The translations under genes were made by a program, and so were the position numbers. This document shows positions 26,761 to 36,124 of a stretch of DNA of 64,000 bases, piece after piece. Numbering within the stretch: position 1 is the first letter of the stretch; each line of letters opens with the position of its first letter. The stretch spans positions 5,766,001 through 5,830,000 of the forward strand of contig OZ241991.1 in assembly GCA_965204095.1 (NCBI GenBank), written 5' to 3'. Source of the stretch: JAPPLB01 sp965204095 (lineage in GTDB: Bacteria; Acidobacteriota; Terriglobia; Bryobacterales; UBA6623). The notes below the pieces were generated by a model. The model was not told the origin of the DNA and ran no database searches. It worked only from the letters and a program-made list of their open reading frames with translations.

Positions 26761-28302
26761 ATGAGAACCATGTCAGCTTGTAACTCGTGGAGATCGACAA
26801 CGGCGCTCGGCCTGATGGTGCTGTTGGCAGGGTTGGCGGCCGCCTGTCGGCAGGGGCCGCCTGAGAATGCAGCGCCTGTCGAGACTTTGGAGCTGGGCGA
26901 CAGGCGCCAGCTTCTCTTCGACGATCGGTTGGTGGCTTCCAAACAGGGTTTCGCGATCACGCCCAATCAGGCCGTTCGGACAGAACGACCTGTCATCGAG
27001 CCGGAAGCGCCCTGGGAAGAAGGTGGTATTCACGTCGAGAGCGTATTGGCCCACAACGGCCTTTTCCGGCTTTGGTACCGCGCCTATGGAGAGGACCGGG
27101 CCTCCCGCCTCTGCTATGCGGCCTCCACCGACGGCATCCACTGGCAGCGTCCCGACCTGGGTTTGTTCGAATATCGCGGCAGCAAGCAGAACAACATTGT
27201 CCTGCTAAACATCGGCAACGTCTTCCTCGATCCATCCGCTCCCGAGGAGAGACGCTTCAAGATGATCTGCGACCGAGGCAAGTACGCCTACCCCTCGGCC
27301 TACGATGGGGGCGCCCGCTTCCGATACCTCGATCCGCCTCCGGCCACTTGGCACTACTCCGGTATCGGTGGCGCTTATTCTCCCGACGGCATTCATTGGA
27401 CCTTCACCGGGAAAGAGTCCATCATGCCCTGGTATACCGACACGATGAACGTAGCCTTCTGGGATGAGCGGATCCGGAAGTATGTGGCCTACGTTCGGTG
27501 GAACGAGTACTTGCGAGTCAAGGATGGCGTCTTGAGGGGCTCGTTCGACTACCGGGCCATTGCCAGGTCCGAGAGCGAAGACTTCGAGAACTTTCCACTG
27601 CCGGAGAAAATCCTGGAGCCCGATTTCGACCATCCGGAGGACGAGGACCTGTGGGGCGGAGGCCTGTACGACTCCGCGGCGATCCAGTACCAGTTCGCTC
27701 AGGATGCCTATTTCATCTTTCCGGCGGCCTTTCATCACAGCAGCGATACGCTTGACATTCAGCTCGGAGCGAGCCGCGATGGGATTCGGTTCACGCGTTG
27801 GAGGGAGCCGTTCGTGAGACTCGGCCGCCAGGGCAGTTTCGATTCCCGGATGCTCTACATGGGCCGGGGCATGCTGTCGATGGGAGATGAACTGTGGATG
27901 TATTACTCCGGCTTCGACGAGCTCCATGACCAGGGGAAGGTCGAGGACTACCGTTCGGCCATCGGGCGGGTACGGATCCGGCGCGACGGATTCGTTTCAC
28001 AAGATGCGCCCGGCACCGGCGGGACTCTCACGACGCACCCGTTCGACCTGAAGGGCCGTAGCCTGGAGGTCAACATGGATGCCAGCTCGCGGGGCTGGCT
28101 CAAGGTGGAGATTCTCGACCGTGAGGAGCAACCCGTTCCCGGATTCGACGAGCAGAGCGCCGACCGCTTGTACGGCAACGATGTTCATCGGCGCGTGACG
28201 TGGAATGGACAGGACGATCTTTCGTCCCTCGCCGACCGCAGCATTCGATTGCGCTTCACCGGTAAGTCCGTCAAGCTCTACGCCTTCCAGTTCCTAGAAT
28301 AA
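26761..28302 (+). CDS. Five-bladed beta-propeller glycosidase-like lipoprotein (paralogue)
   Basis: Secreted lipoprotein of 513 residues: signal peptide with lipobox AAAC near residue 29, then a glycosyl-hydrolase 32/43-like propeller. Shared features with the 2299-3801 protein include an LLFDDRL strand, LCYAASTDGIHW, LGLFEYRGSKQNNI, a late MLYMG...LWMYYSGFDELH segment and a C-terminal beta-sandwich ending in a KLYAFQFLE strand. The two are clear paralogues, about 23 kb apart. The substrate is unknown. The DUF3604 gene follows on the same strand after 242 bases, which hold no gene. Confidence 0.75.
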   Translation: MRTMSACNSWRSTTALGLMVLLAGLAAACRQGPPENAAPVETLELGDRRQLLFDDRLVASKQGFAITPNQAVRTERPVIEPEAPWEEGGIHVESVLAHNGLFRLWYRAYGEDRASRLCYAASTDGIHWQRPDLGLFEYRGSKQNNIVLLNIGNVFLDPSAPEERRFKMICDRGKYAYPSAYDGGARFRYLDPPPATWHYSGIGGAYSPDGIHWTFTGKESIMPWYTDTMNVAFWDERIRKYVAYVRWNEYLRVKDGVLRGSFDYRAIARSESEDFENFPLPEKILEPDFDHPEDEDLWGGGLYDSAAIQYQFAQDAYFIFPAAFHHSSDTLDIQLGASRDGIRFTRWREPFVRLGRQGSFDSRMLYMGRGMLSMGDELWMYYSGFDELHDQGKVEDYRSAIGRVRIRRDGFVSQDAPGTGGTLTTHPFDLKGRSLEVNMDASSRGWLKVEILDREEQPVPGFDEQSADRLYGNDVHRRVTWNGQDDLSSLADRSIRLRFTGKSVKLYAFQFLE

Positions 28303-28544
28303 GACACCAGAGTAATCCGTTACGAACTGCGGAACCAGCCGCTCCCATCGGAGCGTCCGAACTCAATGTGCAAGCGATAAGAGATGGCAAGACCTGCTTC
28401 AGGCCGCCCCCCGATCGGAGAAGCGGCTCTTGATGGCAACCTGGCTGCGATGCGGACAGAGGACCATTTGGTAGTCAGACCTCAACTCTGACCGCTTATC
28501 GGCATGAGGTGGGATCGCTAGAATAGACGATTCGCCAAACCTCC

Positions 28545-30806
28545 ATGCCTCATTCCCACTACTTGCCCGAGGAAATGGGCAGCGCCGAGATTACGCCGAC
28601 TGGTTCGTTTGAAGCGGGCTCCTGCCAGTCATTCACGTTGACCTACACCGCAGGCCGCTTCGGGATGGACGACACCGCCAGCCTGAAGATCGTGTTCCGC
28701 TTCGCCGCCGATATGGGCCGCCTGCAGTTTGACGAGCCCAAGGCCGCCAACTACGTCACCGTCGAGGCGAGCAACAACGCCGTGCTGGAAACACGCTATG
28801 ACCCGAAGGGCAATATCCGTCCCTGGGATAAGACGCTCTACATCAAGGTCGTCAAGGGTTTCATGAAGCAAGGGGACCGGATTGTGGTGCGCTTCGGCGA
28901 TCCTCGGGAGGGTTCGCCCGGCTTGCGGCTGCAGACGTTTTGCGAGTCGACGTTCGAGTTCCGCGTGCTCGTTGATGCCATAGCGACATACAACTACGTG
29001 CAGTTGCCGGAATCGCCCACGATCGCCATTGTGCCGGGTCCGGCGGTGGCTTGGAAAGCGGTTCTCCCAACGATGCGGCGGGTAGGCCAATCCTTTTGCC
29101 TGGGACTCAAGGCGGAGGACCGCTGGGGGAACCCGACGGATCAAGTCGGCGCGAAGGTCCGGCTGCGTTCGACACTCCCGGTCGCGAACCTGCCCTCCGA
29201 AGTTTCCTTCGAAAACGGCCGGTTTTCGCTTTCTGTGGACGATCTCAGAACGGATGAAACGGGCGATCTCACGATCGAGGTTCTGGATGAAACGGGCGAA
29301 GTCTTGGCCGAGTCGAATCCGCTGCGCATCGTGGAGTCAGCCGGGTTGCTGCCGTATTGGGGCGATCTTCACGGACAGACGGAAGAAACGATCGGCACGA
29401 ACTCGGTTCGGGAATATTTCGCCTTTGCACGCGACCGGGCGTTTCTGGATATCTGCGGGCATCAGGGGAACGACTTCCAGATCACGAACTCTTTCTGGAA
29501 AGATCTCAACGATGCGACGCGAGAGTTCGATGAGCCGGGGCGCTTCGTGGCGGTGCCGGGCTACGAGTGGTCGGGAAATACGGCCCTCGGCGGGGACAGG
29601 AATGTTTTTTTTCGGCATGAGGGCGAGACGATCCGACGATCCTCCCATACGCTTCTCGACGACCTGTCCGACGCCGCCGACGATTGCCATACGGCCGCCG
29701 ATTTGTTCGAGGCGCTGACGGCGAGCGCTGAAGATTGCGCCGTCATCGCACACGTCGGGGGACGCTACGCCGACATCAGGATGGCCCACGACGGGCGCAT
29801 CGAGCGGGCCGTGGAAATCCACTCGGCCTGGGGCACTTTCGAGTGGCTGTTGGCGGACGCCATCGAAAAGGGCTACCGGGTCGGGATTGTTTGCCACAGC
29901 GACGGTCACAAGGGTCGCCCCGGAGCCAGTTACCCCGGCGCGTCGTGGTTTGGGGCCTATGGAGGGCTGACCTGCTACTTGATGCCCGAGTTGAGCCGCC
30001 AGGCCTGGTTCGACTGCCTGCGGAAACGCCGGCACTATGGCACGACAGGCGCACGGATGATTCTTTCTCTGCGGGCGTCGTTCAGCGGGCCGGTGACGGT
30101 CTTCGACGATGATCCGGACCTCGGCCCGGCAGATCGTCGACACCGGACGAGCGCCCTGATGGGCGACATCGTTGAAACATCGCTCGATGCAGCGCGGATG
30201 AATGTGGATGTGGTCGCGTCGGCGCCGATCGAGCGGATCGAGGTCCGCAATGGAATGCGGCCGGTGGAAGTGGTGCGGCCGGCGGCTCGGGAAGCGGCCC
30301 AGGGAAGCTGCATCCGCGTAATTTGGGAGGGCGCCGAGTATCGAGGGCGGTTCCGGCAGACCGTTTGGGATGGACAAGCACGGTTCGAGGACAACCGAAT
30401 CGTCGCCGCTCGGCCCATTAACTTCTTCAACCCGGACAAGTCACTGGATCGGGTCGGGCGGGACGGTTTGCGATGGCGGTCCGGTACTACGGGTAACTTC
30501 GCCGGCTTCGACGCCGTGGTGGCCGATCCGCAGTGCGGGAATCTGCGGTTCCGCACGGAACTCGTCGAGTTTGCCATACCGCTGCGGGAAGTCGGCGTGG
30601 AAGACCGCGCTTATGAGGCAGGTAAGCTGGGCCGGCGGGTCCGGGTCTTTCGGATGCCCGAGACCAATCCTCATCGAACGTGCCATTTCGAGAGCACGGT
30701 CGCCCTTGCGGCAGGTCGAGATAACCCGATCTATGTCGTTGTGACTCAAGACGACGGTCACCGGGCTTGGTCAAGCCCGATCTGGGTGCATCGATCGACT
30801 GGGTAG
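28545..30806 (+). CDS. DUF3604 family protein (PHP-like metal-dependent hydrolase fold)
   Basis: Protein of 753 residues with no obvious signal peptide. The N-terminal ~250 residues are beta-rich. The DUF3604 core has YWGDLHGQT near residue 269, CGHQGND (~306), PGYEWSG (~340), AHVGG (~400) and IVCHSDGH (~450). These His/Asp motifs occur at the spacing of PHP-type metal sites, so metal-dependent hydrolysis is plausible. No substrate is established for the family, to my knowledge. The ATG at 28545 lacks a strong ribosome site. Confidence 0.8.
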   Translation: MPHSHYLPEEMGSAEITPTGSFEAGSCQSFTLTYTAGRFGMDDTASLKIVFRFAADMGRLQFDEPKAANYVTVEASNNAVLETRYDPKGNIRPWDKTLYIKVVKGFMKQGDRIVVRFGDPREGSPGLRLQTFCESTFEFRVLVDAIATYNYVQLPESPTIAIVPGPAVAWKAVLPTMRRVGQSFCLGLKAEDRWGNPTDQVGAKVRLRSTLPVANLPSEVSFENGRFSLSVDDLRTDETGDLTIEVLDETGEVLAESNPLRIVESAGLLPYWGDLHGQTEETIGTNSVREYFAFARDRAFLDICGHQGNDFQITNSFWKDLNDATREFDEPGRFVAVPGYEWSGNTALGGDRNVFFRHEGETIRRSSHTLLDDLSDAADDCHTAADLFEALTASAEDCAVIAHVGGRYADIRMAHDGRIERAVEIHSAWGTFEWLLADAIEKGYRVGIVCHSDGHKGRPGASYPGASWFGAYGGLTCYLMPELSRQAWFDCLRKRRHYGTTGARMILSLRASFSGPVTVFDDDPDLGPADRRHRTSALMGDIVETSLDAARMNVDVVASAPIERIEVRNGMRPVEVVRPAAREAAQGSCIRVIWEGAEYRGRFRQTVWDGQARFEDNRIVAARPINFFNPDKSLDRVGRDGLRWRSGTTGNFAGFDAVVADPQCGNLRFRTELVEFAIPLREVGVEDRAYEAGKLGRRVRVFRMPETNPHRTCHFESTVALAAGRDNPIYVVVTQDDGHRAWSSPIWVHRSTG

Positions 30807-31068
30807 CAGCTTGTGGAGAAAGTCCCGTGGTACGAAGGAAAAAAGCGCCGCGGGCTCCTGTGGTCTCTCGGCGCGGAGTGAGGACGATGGCGATCCGGGT
30901 AATCTCCTCTTTGCGAAGGAAAGAGTGAACGACAAAGCCGGCGAGCTTGGGCGGTCGCCTTCGTAGTCACACAAGCCAGCAAGCTCGGAACCGCCGTTGG
31001 AACAAAAAATGTCCGTCGTCCAAAGGGTGCGAAGAAAAAATACGCGCCGCTTCCGGCTGGCTGTACGG

Positions 31069-31252
31069 CTAGCTTGTATTTCTCACCACGCGACGAGGCG
31101 AAGTGCGTGAGAGGGCCGTCAGGACGAGGCGCGAGCTGCTTGGCGCGCGCAGGCGTACTTGACAGTACGTTGAGCACGGCAAGCAAGCGCAACGAAGTCA
31201 TGGCGGTCGTATCGTGTGCTTCGACCGTCGGGTGGTGAGAAATGCAGGCTAG
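31069..31252 (+). repeat. Dispersed TIR element copy R4
   Basis: Full type A copy with a few left-end substitutions (CTAGCTTGTATTTC). The core hairpin is slightly changed (GAGCTGCTTGGCGCGCGC). The 262 bases between the DUF3604 stop and this copy contain no gene or clear signal. Confidence 0.9.
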
Positions 31253-31280
31253 TGTGTCACTGCGTTCCTCAAGCGGCCAC

Positions 31281-31313
31281 GCGTTACGCAATCCTCCCCA
31301 AGGTGCGTAACGC
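31281..31313. terminator. Perfect 10-bp stem-loop downstream of the AT-hook gene
   Basis: GCGTTACGCA (31281-31290) pairs perfectly with TGCGTAACGC (31304-31313) across a 13-base loop. It lies 70 bases beyond the stop of the minus-strand AT-hook gene. There is no T-run, so it could be a factor-assisted terminator or a protein-binding palindrome. Confidence 0.4.
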
Positions 31314-31382
31314 CGCCTGCGTGACTATTGCCACGGGCTGTTCGCATTGACCGGCTGGACAGCGGGGCCTTGGAAAGCCTTG

Positions 31383-31631
31383 CTATTCTTGGGCCTCTTG
31401 CGCCTTGCGGCGTTCAGCCCAATACTGTTTCATTCGATCGGAAACCTCTTGCCGTTTGGCGGCGCTCATCGGCTTCCGGCTGCGCTTCTTGGTCTCTTTG
31501 TTCTTTGTGCCGGGTGGACGGCCGGGGCCGCGCTTGGGTGTGGGTGTGGGTGTGGATTCACCCTGAAGAATTTCGATCGCACGGTTCAAGCGATCTCTTT
31601 CAGCAATCAATATCTCAAGTGCATCGGACAT
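31383..31631 (-). CDS. Small basic AT-hook DNA-binding protein
   Basis: Protein of 82 residues. An N-terminal helix (DALEILIAERDRLNRAIEIL) could form a coiled coil. A Pro/Thr linker follows, then the AT-hook-like core KRGPGRPPGTK near residue 33. The tail is Lys/Arg-rich (RSRKPMSAAKRQEVSDRM). AT-hook motifs bind the minor groove of AT-rich DNA. A nucleoid-associated or regulatory role is inferred. It is divergent from the aldo/keto reductase across only 69 bases, so it might regulate that gene. Confidence 0.72.
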   Translation of the reverse strand: MSDALEILIAERDRLNRAIEILQGESTPTPTPKRGPGRPPGTKNKETKKRSRKPMSAAKRQEVSDRMKQYWAERRKAQEAQE

Positions 31632-31700
31632 AACATACCGATGCTAACATAAAATCCCTTCTTGCAACCACAAAAAAATAAAAAAGGAGTTTGGGACTCG

Positions 31701-32672
31701 ATGGACAAACAGAAGCTCGCCCATACCGGCCTGGAAGTATCACGTGTCTGCATGGGAACGATGACCTTCGGCTCCCAGGCCGGCCTGGATGAGTCGGCTC
31801 GTATCGTGGACCGCTGCTTGGACGTGGGGATCAACTTCTTCGATACGGCCAACGTATATAACCAGGGGCTATCAGAGGAGATGCTGGGCCGTATTCTCGG
31901 CGCCCGTCGGAAGGATATCGTACTGGCAAGTAAGGTTCGGGGAGCGATGGGGAAGCCGGCGGAATACGTTGGTCTATCTCGTGAGGCGATTCGTAAAGGT
32001 ATTGAGGGATCCCTGCGCAGGCTGAATACGGACTATCTCGACATCTACTACCTGCATCAGCCCGACTACGATACTCCTATCGAAGACACACTGGATGCAA
32101 TGGAGGAGCTTCGGCGGGAAGGCAAGATTCGTTATCCGGCTACGTCAAACTACAGCGCCTGGCAACTCTATGAAATACATGGGATTTGTGAAAAGAGGGG
32201 TTACGAAAAGCCCTGGATTGCACAACCCATGTATAACTTGGCCGCGCGGGGTATCGAGCAGGAATATCTGCCCTTTACCGAAAAAGTGGGAATCAGTAAT
32301 GTCTGCTACAACCCGCTGGGTGGAGGGCTTTTGACGGGTAAGCACAGGAAAGGGGAGGCTCCGCTGAAAGGTACGCGCTTCGACGGTAATGAGATGTATT
32401 TGAAACGCTACTGGCACGATCCCTACTTCGAAGCTGTCTCCGAATTGGAGCGGATCGCGAAAGAAGGCGGAATCAGCATGGTGCAGCTTGCCTTTGCCTG
32501 GCTCTTGCGGCAAAAGCAGGCGCATTGCATTATCGTGGGAGCGTCAAGGCTGGATCAACTCGAGCAGAATCTGGCGGCGCTGGAAACCGAAGCTTTAAGT
32601 CCCGAGCAGCTTGCGGCTTGTGACCGGGTGTGGCGGAAATTGCGTGGACCGACTCCGTTCTACAACCGTTGA
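31701..32672 (+). CDS. Aldo/keto reductase
   Basis: NADPH-dependent oxidoreductase with a TIM-barrel fold, 323 residues. ATG 31701 follows AAGGAG (31684-31689). The catalytic tetrad region is visible: FFDTANVYNQG (Asp, Tyr), LASKVRG (Lys) and DIYYLHQPDYDTP (His). The C-terminal cofactor segment is CIIVGASRLDQLEQNL. The gene uses more A/T in third positions than its neighbours by eye, which hints at acquisition. The physiological substrate is unknown. Confidence 0.88.
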   Translation: MDKQKLAHTGLEVSRVCMGTMTFGSQAGLDESARIVDRCLDVGINFFDTANVYNQGLSEEMLGRILGARRKDIVLASKVRGAMGKPAEYVGLSREAIRKGIEGSLRRLNTDYLDIYYLHQPDYDTPIEDTLDAMEELRREGKIRYPATSNYSAWQLYEIHGICEKRGYEKPWIAQPMYNLAARGIEQEYLPFTEKVGISNVCYNPLGGGLLTGKHRKGEAPLKGTRFDGNEMYLKRYWHDPYFEAVSELERIAKEGGISMVQLAFAWLLRQKQAHCIIVGASRLDQLEQNLAALETEALSPEQLAACDRVWRKLRGPTPFYNR

Positions 32673-32750
32673 GGATCAGCCGTCTCCTTTGTGGCGTCAA
32701 GAAGGATAGGCAAGGTTATTGCATGGTCGGAAGGTCGAATCGCGGCAGCG

Positions 32751-32783
32751 CAAGACGTCCTTTTCCCGCATGGGAACGTCTTG
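32751..32783. terminator. Stem-loop between convergent genes
   Basis: CAAGACGT (32751-32758) pairs with ACGTCTTG (32776-32783), and inside it TTCCC pairs with GGGAA. It sits between the convergent aldo/keto reductase and D-threonine-aldolase-like genes, so it may terminate both. There is no long T-run. Confidence 0.45.
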
Positions 32784-32860
32784 ACGGAGACGCCATCGGA
32801 TTCGGGAACAAGTCGTGCCGCGGCCGATTTCCAGCAAGCGGTGGTCGCAACGCTTGGTGC

Positions 32861-34117
32861 CTATCGCTGCGACGGTCCTGACCGGCCCAGCACCGAATAC
32901 ACATCGACCACCTGGTCGCCCTTGCAGACGAACATGCGGTCGAAGCAGTTGACGCTCATGTCGAGGTTCGACATCACGATCTCGAGTTGATCGCCCAGCT
33001 TGGGCTCCCGATCGGTCTCGTCCCATTCGATACGGCCGTACTCGGCGCCGGCCCGCCGCACCCGCAACTCGGGCCGGCCCTTGACCATGTCCGTCGGCTG
33101 TGTCATCGATTTGTTGCCGGCGTCAACGGCGACCTTCTTCGGATAGTGCTTGCTGATAACGGTCGTAAGCACGGTCAGCGCCAGCCCGAAGTCGTCATAC
33201 GTCTCGTCTCCGTCCTTGCTGCCGATGCGGCTGTAGTTGGAATCCATCAGGGCGTATGAACCGGCCTGCAACTCCGTCAACCCGTCTTTGCGTTGGCTGT
33301 CGATGTTGTAGCTGCCGGTGCTGCCCCCCGTTACGATGCCCACGGGAATGCCCGCTTTGCGGCACAGGTGAACTGACTCCATCAGCTTGTCGACCTCATG
33401 GTTCGACACATCCCAGCGGTGCTTCCAGCCTTTGGCATGCGAGGCGGCTCCGGAATACCCCATCAGTCCGGCCAGCTTCAGATGCTTGGCCTTCATCACT
33501 CGCTGGCTCAGTTCCAGGCCTTCCTCGCCGGGCATCACCCCCTGCCGGCCGATTCCCACGTCGATGTCGACGACTACGTTGAACGTCACTTTCTCGGCGG
33601 CGGCGAGTTCTTCGAGCTGGTCGACGATCATCGGGTCTTCGACGACGAACATGAAGGTCGGGTCTTTCTTCGTCAGCGCCACGATGCGGCTGAACTTGTT
33701 GGGGCCGACCGGCTGGCACGTCCACAGAATCCCCGGCGCGCCGGCATCCATCATCACCTCGCACTCCGAGATCGTCGCGCAGCACAACCCCAGAGCCCCG
33801 GACTTGATTTGCAGCATGCCGATCTCCGGGCTGCGATGCACCTTCACATGCGACCGCAAATCGAAGTCGTTCTGCTTGCAGTGCTTGGCCATCGTCTTGA
33901 GATTCTTGTCGAAGGCATCCTTGTCGAGCACGAGGTTCGGCGTGGGCAGATCACGCTTGGTGAGCCCCGAGAAGTCGCGGCGCTTGACTTTCGCTTCCAG
34001 TTCCGCGTGGGAGTAGGACTTCGTGCGCGCCGCACTCATCAATGGCGCAAAGGGCCGCGAGCCGGCGAGCGTGGTGCCCGCTGCCGCGGCGGCAAGAAAG
34101 GATCGTCGGGAATGCAT
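32861..34117 (-). CDS. Tat-exported D-threonine aldolase / alanine racemase-fold PLP enzyme
   Basis: PLP enzyme of fold type III, 418 residues, related to D-threonine aldolase and D-serine dehydratase (DSD1 family). The N-terminal MHSRRSFLAAAAAG is a twin-arginine signal. The PLP lysine is expected in LRSHVKVHRSPEI. The glycine loop IVTGGSTGSYNID binds the phosphate. The C-terminal barrel has VAVDAGNKSMTQ. A periplasmic PLP enzyme acting on D-amino or D-hydroxyamino acids is inferred. It is divergent from the Tat-exported aminotransferase at 34349. Confidence 0.82.
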   Translation of the reverse strand: MHSRRSFLAAAAAGTTLAGSRPFAPLMSAARTKSYSHAELEAKVKRRDFSGLTKRDLPTPNLVLDKDAFDKNLKTMAKHCKQNDFDLRSHVKVHRSPEIGMLQIKSGALGLCCATISECEVMMDAGAPGILWTCQPVGPNKFSRIVALTKKDPTFMFVVEDPMIVDQLEELAAAEKVTFNVVVDIDVGIGRQGVMPGEEGLELSQRVMKAKHLKLAGLMGYSGAASHAKGWKHRWDVSNHEVDKLMESVHLCRKAGIPVGIVTGGSTGSYNIDSQRKDGLTELQAGSYALMDSNYSRIGSKDGDETYDDFGLALTVLTTVISKHYPKKVAVDAGNKSMTQPTDMVKGRPELRVRRAGAEYGRIEWDETDREPKLGDQLEIVMSNLDMSVNCFDRMFVCKGDQVVDVYSVLGRSGPSQR

Positions 34118-34348
34118 AGAGGAACCTCCGTGGGATGGATCGTTTGATTGTAATCGATGGAAGCGATCCAGTCACCTTTTTGCGCTTCCGGCTCATCTCG
34201 TTCAGGCCGCACATCGTATCCGGATGCTCAGGTTGGGCCACCGGATCAATCGCTTCCTCCCCTGTCTGATACGCGTTGTCCCGAACCGCTCTATACTTAG
34301 GGCGCGTCCATTGCGGTACGCACCAGCATCGTTCAGCAAGGATCCATC

Positions 34349-35632
34349 ATGAGAACCAATCGCCGACGCTTCCTCACTTCCGCGGCGGCCCTCGCCGCCG
34401 CGCCTGCGGCCTCGGGCGCCGACATCGGCCCCAGGATCACCAACGGCCAGGTCGACTGGGATGCCGTTCGCAACGACTTTCCCTGGATTCAAAACTCCCT
34501 CTGGCTCAGCGCCTCGGACTATCACCCGCTCAGCATCTACTCGCAGCGCGCCCTCGAAACCTACTACAAGTGGCGCATCGGCGGGCCGCGGGGCGGCGGC
34601 TCGCGCTTTAGCGGCGGCATGCAGCGCGAGACCAAGGAGATGTTCGGCCGGATCATCAATGCCAAGCCGAACGAGATCGCCTTCACCCACAACACGACCG
34701 AAGGCGAGAACATCGTCATCGCCGGCATGGACCTCGTCCGCAAGAAGGGCAACGTCGTTGTCGATGACCTGCATTACCAGGCTTCGAAGTTCATCTACCA
34801 CATGCTCGAACGTGAAGGGGATATCGAGCTGCGGGTCGTTCGCAGCCGCAAGGATGACTTTTGGCGCACGGATCCCAAAGACATGATCGCGGCCATCGAC
34901 GACAACACGCTGCTCGTGTCCATGGCGCTGGTCTCGAACATCAACGGCTTCCTGCACGATGCCAAAGCCACCAGCGACGCTGCCCACGCCCATGGTGCTT
35001 ATGTCTACGCCGACGTCATTCAGGGAGCGGGAGCGGTTCCCATCGATGTCAAGGCGCTGGGTATCGACTTCGCGTCCGCCGGCACGTACAAGTGGCTGCA
35101 AGGCGACATGGGCTTCGGCTTCCTTTACGTGAAAGAGGACTTGCAGGGCGACGTCGTCAAGCAGACCCGTTACGGCACCCGCCAGTTCTCGAACCCCAAC
35201 CGCGCGCAGGCCGACTCGAAGTTCGATCTTCGTTCCGGCGCGGTGATCTACGAATCGAGCAGCACGCTCCCTTGGGCGCAAGGGATGATCGCCCATGCCG
35301 CCCTCAAGTACATCACTACGCTCGGCATTCCCACCATCCGCAAACGAGTGAAGCCCATGACGGACCGCCTCCTCAAGGAGATGCCCGCTCTCGGCTACCC
35401 GGCGATCACGCCCCCGGGCAACCCTACCCCCATCGTCAGCTTCCTGACGCCCGATCAGGACAAGGTCCGCGCCAAGCTCGACAAGGCCTTCGGTTACTTC
35501 GTGATCGCCCTCAAGCGCTGGGAGTTCACGCATCCCTCGGGTGATACCCGAGTCATCAAGGGGGTCCGAATCGGCCCATCCATCTATAACAATGACGACG
35601 ACCTGGACCAGTTGCTCAACGCCCTGGCCTGA
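34349..35632 (+). CDS. Tat-exported class V aminotransferase-like PLP enzyme
   Basis: PLP fold type I enzyme of the class V/cysteine desulfurase superfamily, 427 residues. NRRRFLTSAAALAAAPA is a twin-arginine signal. FTHNTTEGENIV forms the cofactor phosphate site. ADVIQGAGAVPIDVKALGIDFAS carries the Asp and Gln contacts. The Schiff-base lysine lies in AGTYKWLQGDMGFGF. Family members include isopenicillin-N epimerase-like enzymes and kynureninases; the substrate is unknown. A TATACT box at 34292-34297 is a possible -10. Confidence 0.85.
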   Translation: MRTNRRRFLTSAAALAAAPAASGADIGPRITNGQVDWDAVRNDFPWIQNSLWLSASDYHPLSIYSQRALETYYKWRIGGPRGGGSRFSGGMQRETKEMFGRIINAKPNEIAFTHNTTEGENIVIAGMDLVRKKGNVVVDDLHYQASKFIYHMLEREGDIELRVVRSRKDDFWRTDPKDMIAAIDDNTLLVSMALVSNINGFLHDAKATSDAAHAHGAYVYADVIQGAGAVPIDVKALGIDFASAGTYKWLQGDMGFGFLYVKEDLQGDVVKQTRYGTRQFSNPNRAQADSKFDLRSGAVIYESSSTLPWAQGMIAHAALKYITTLGIPTIRKRVKPMTDRLLKEMPALGYPAITPPGNPTPIVSFLTPDQDKVRAKLDKAFGYFVIALKRWEFTHPSGDTRVIKGVRIGPSIYNNDDDLDQLLNALA

Positions 35633-35665
35633 CCTCGTTCGTTGATGGTTTGTCCGGTCCGGGCC

Positions 35666-36043
35666 CTACTGTGTAAGGTCGCGGTCCTTGAGTTGGATGA
35701 TCAGCGATCGGAAAGGTCCGCTGCCGGTGTTCACGAGCTTCGGGGCCATCTCGCCGCGGCTGTGCCAGATCACCTCGCCCGCCTTGCGGCTGCGAGAGAT
35801 GGTCTCGCCGGTCTGGGAGTCGATGCGGTCGTAGCTCGCATCGTTCAGGAACACGATCACCTGATCCGTCGGCCGGATATACGGGGTGCGCTCTCCTCCG
35901 GAAGGGATGCTCCGCTCGATGACTTCCACCCGCACGTTCTCCAACACCGTTTCACGAGTCATCGCCGGGGCGGCCCCCAATCCGTAAACCAATAGCAGCG
36001 TCAACAATGACGAAGCGCCTGCTGTGATCGCAACTCGTTTCAT
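35666..36043 (-). CDS. Small secreted cupin-like protein
   Basis: Protein of 125 residues. The ATG at 36041-36043 with GGAGG just upstream fixes the start and gives a signal peptide (MKRVAITAGASSLLTLLLVYGLGAAPA). The rest reads as one small beta-barrel: QVIVFLNDASYDR, AGEVIWHSRGEMAPKLVNTG and FRSLIIQLKDR resemble cupin strands with a reduced metal site. Function is unknown. It lies between the aminotransferase and the TonB-dependent receptor. Confidence 0.7.
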   Translation of the reverse strand: MKRVAITAGASSLLTLLLVYGLGAAPAMTRETVLENVRVEVIERSIPSGGERTPYIRPTDQVIVFLNDASYDRIDSQTGETISRSRKAGEVIWHSRGEMAPKLVNTGSGPFRSLIIQLKDRDLTQ

Positions 36044-36124
36044 GGTTCCCTCCAGAGCAGAATATCTCCCCGCTGTGACCCTTGCTTTTTTCGCAGATCC
36101 AGAGCACACTGCCGGCTCGCGTCC

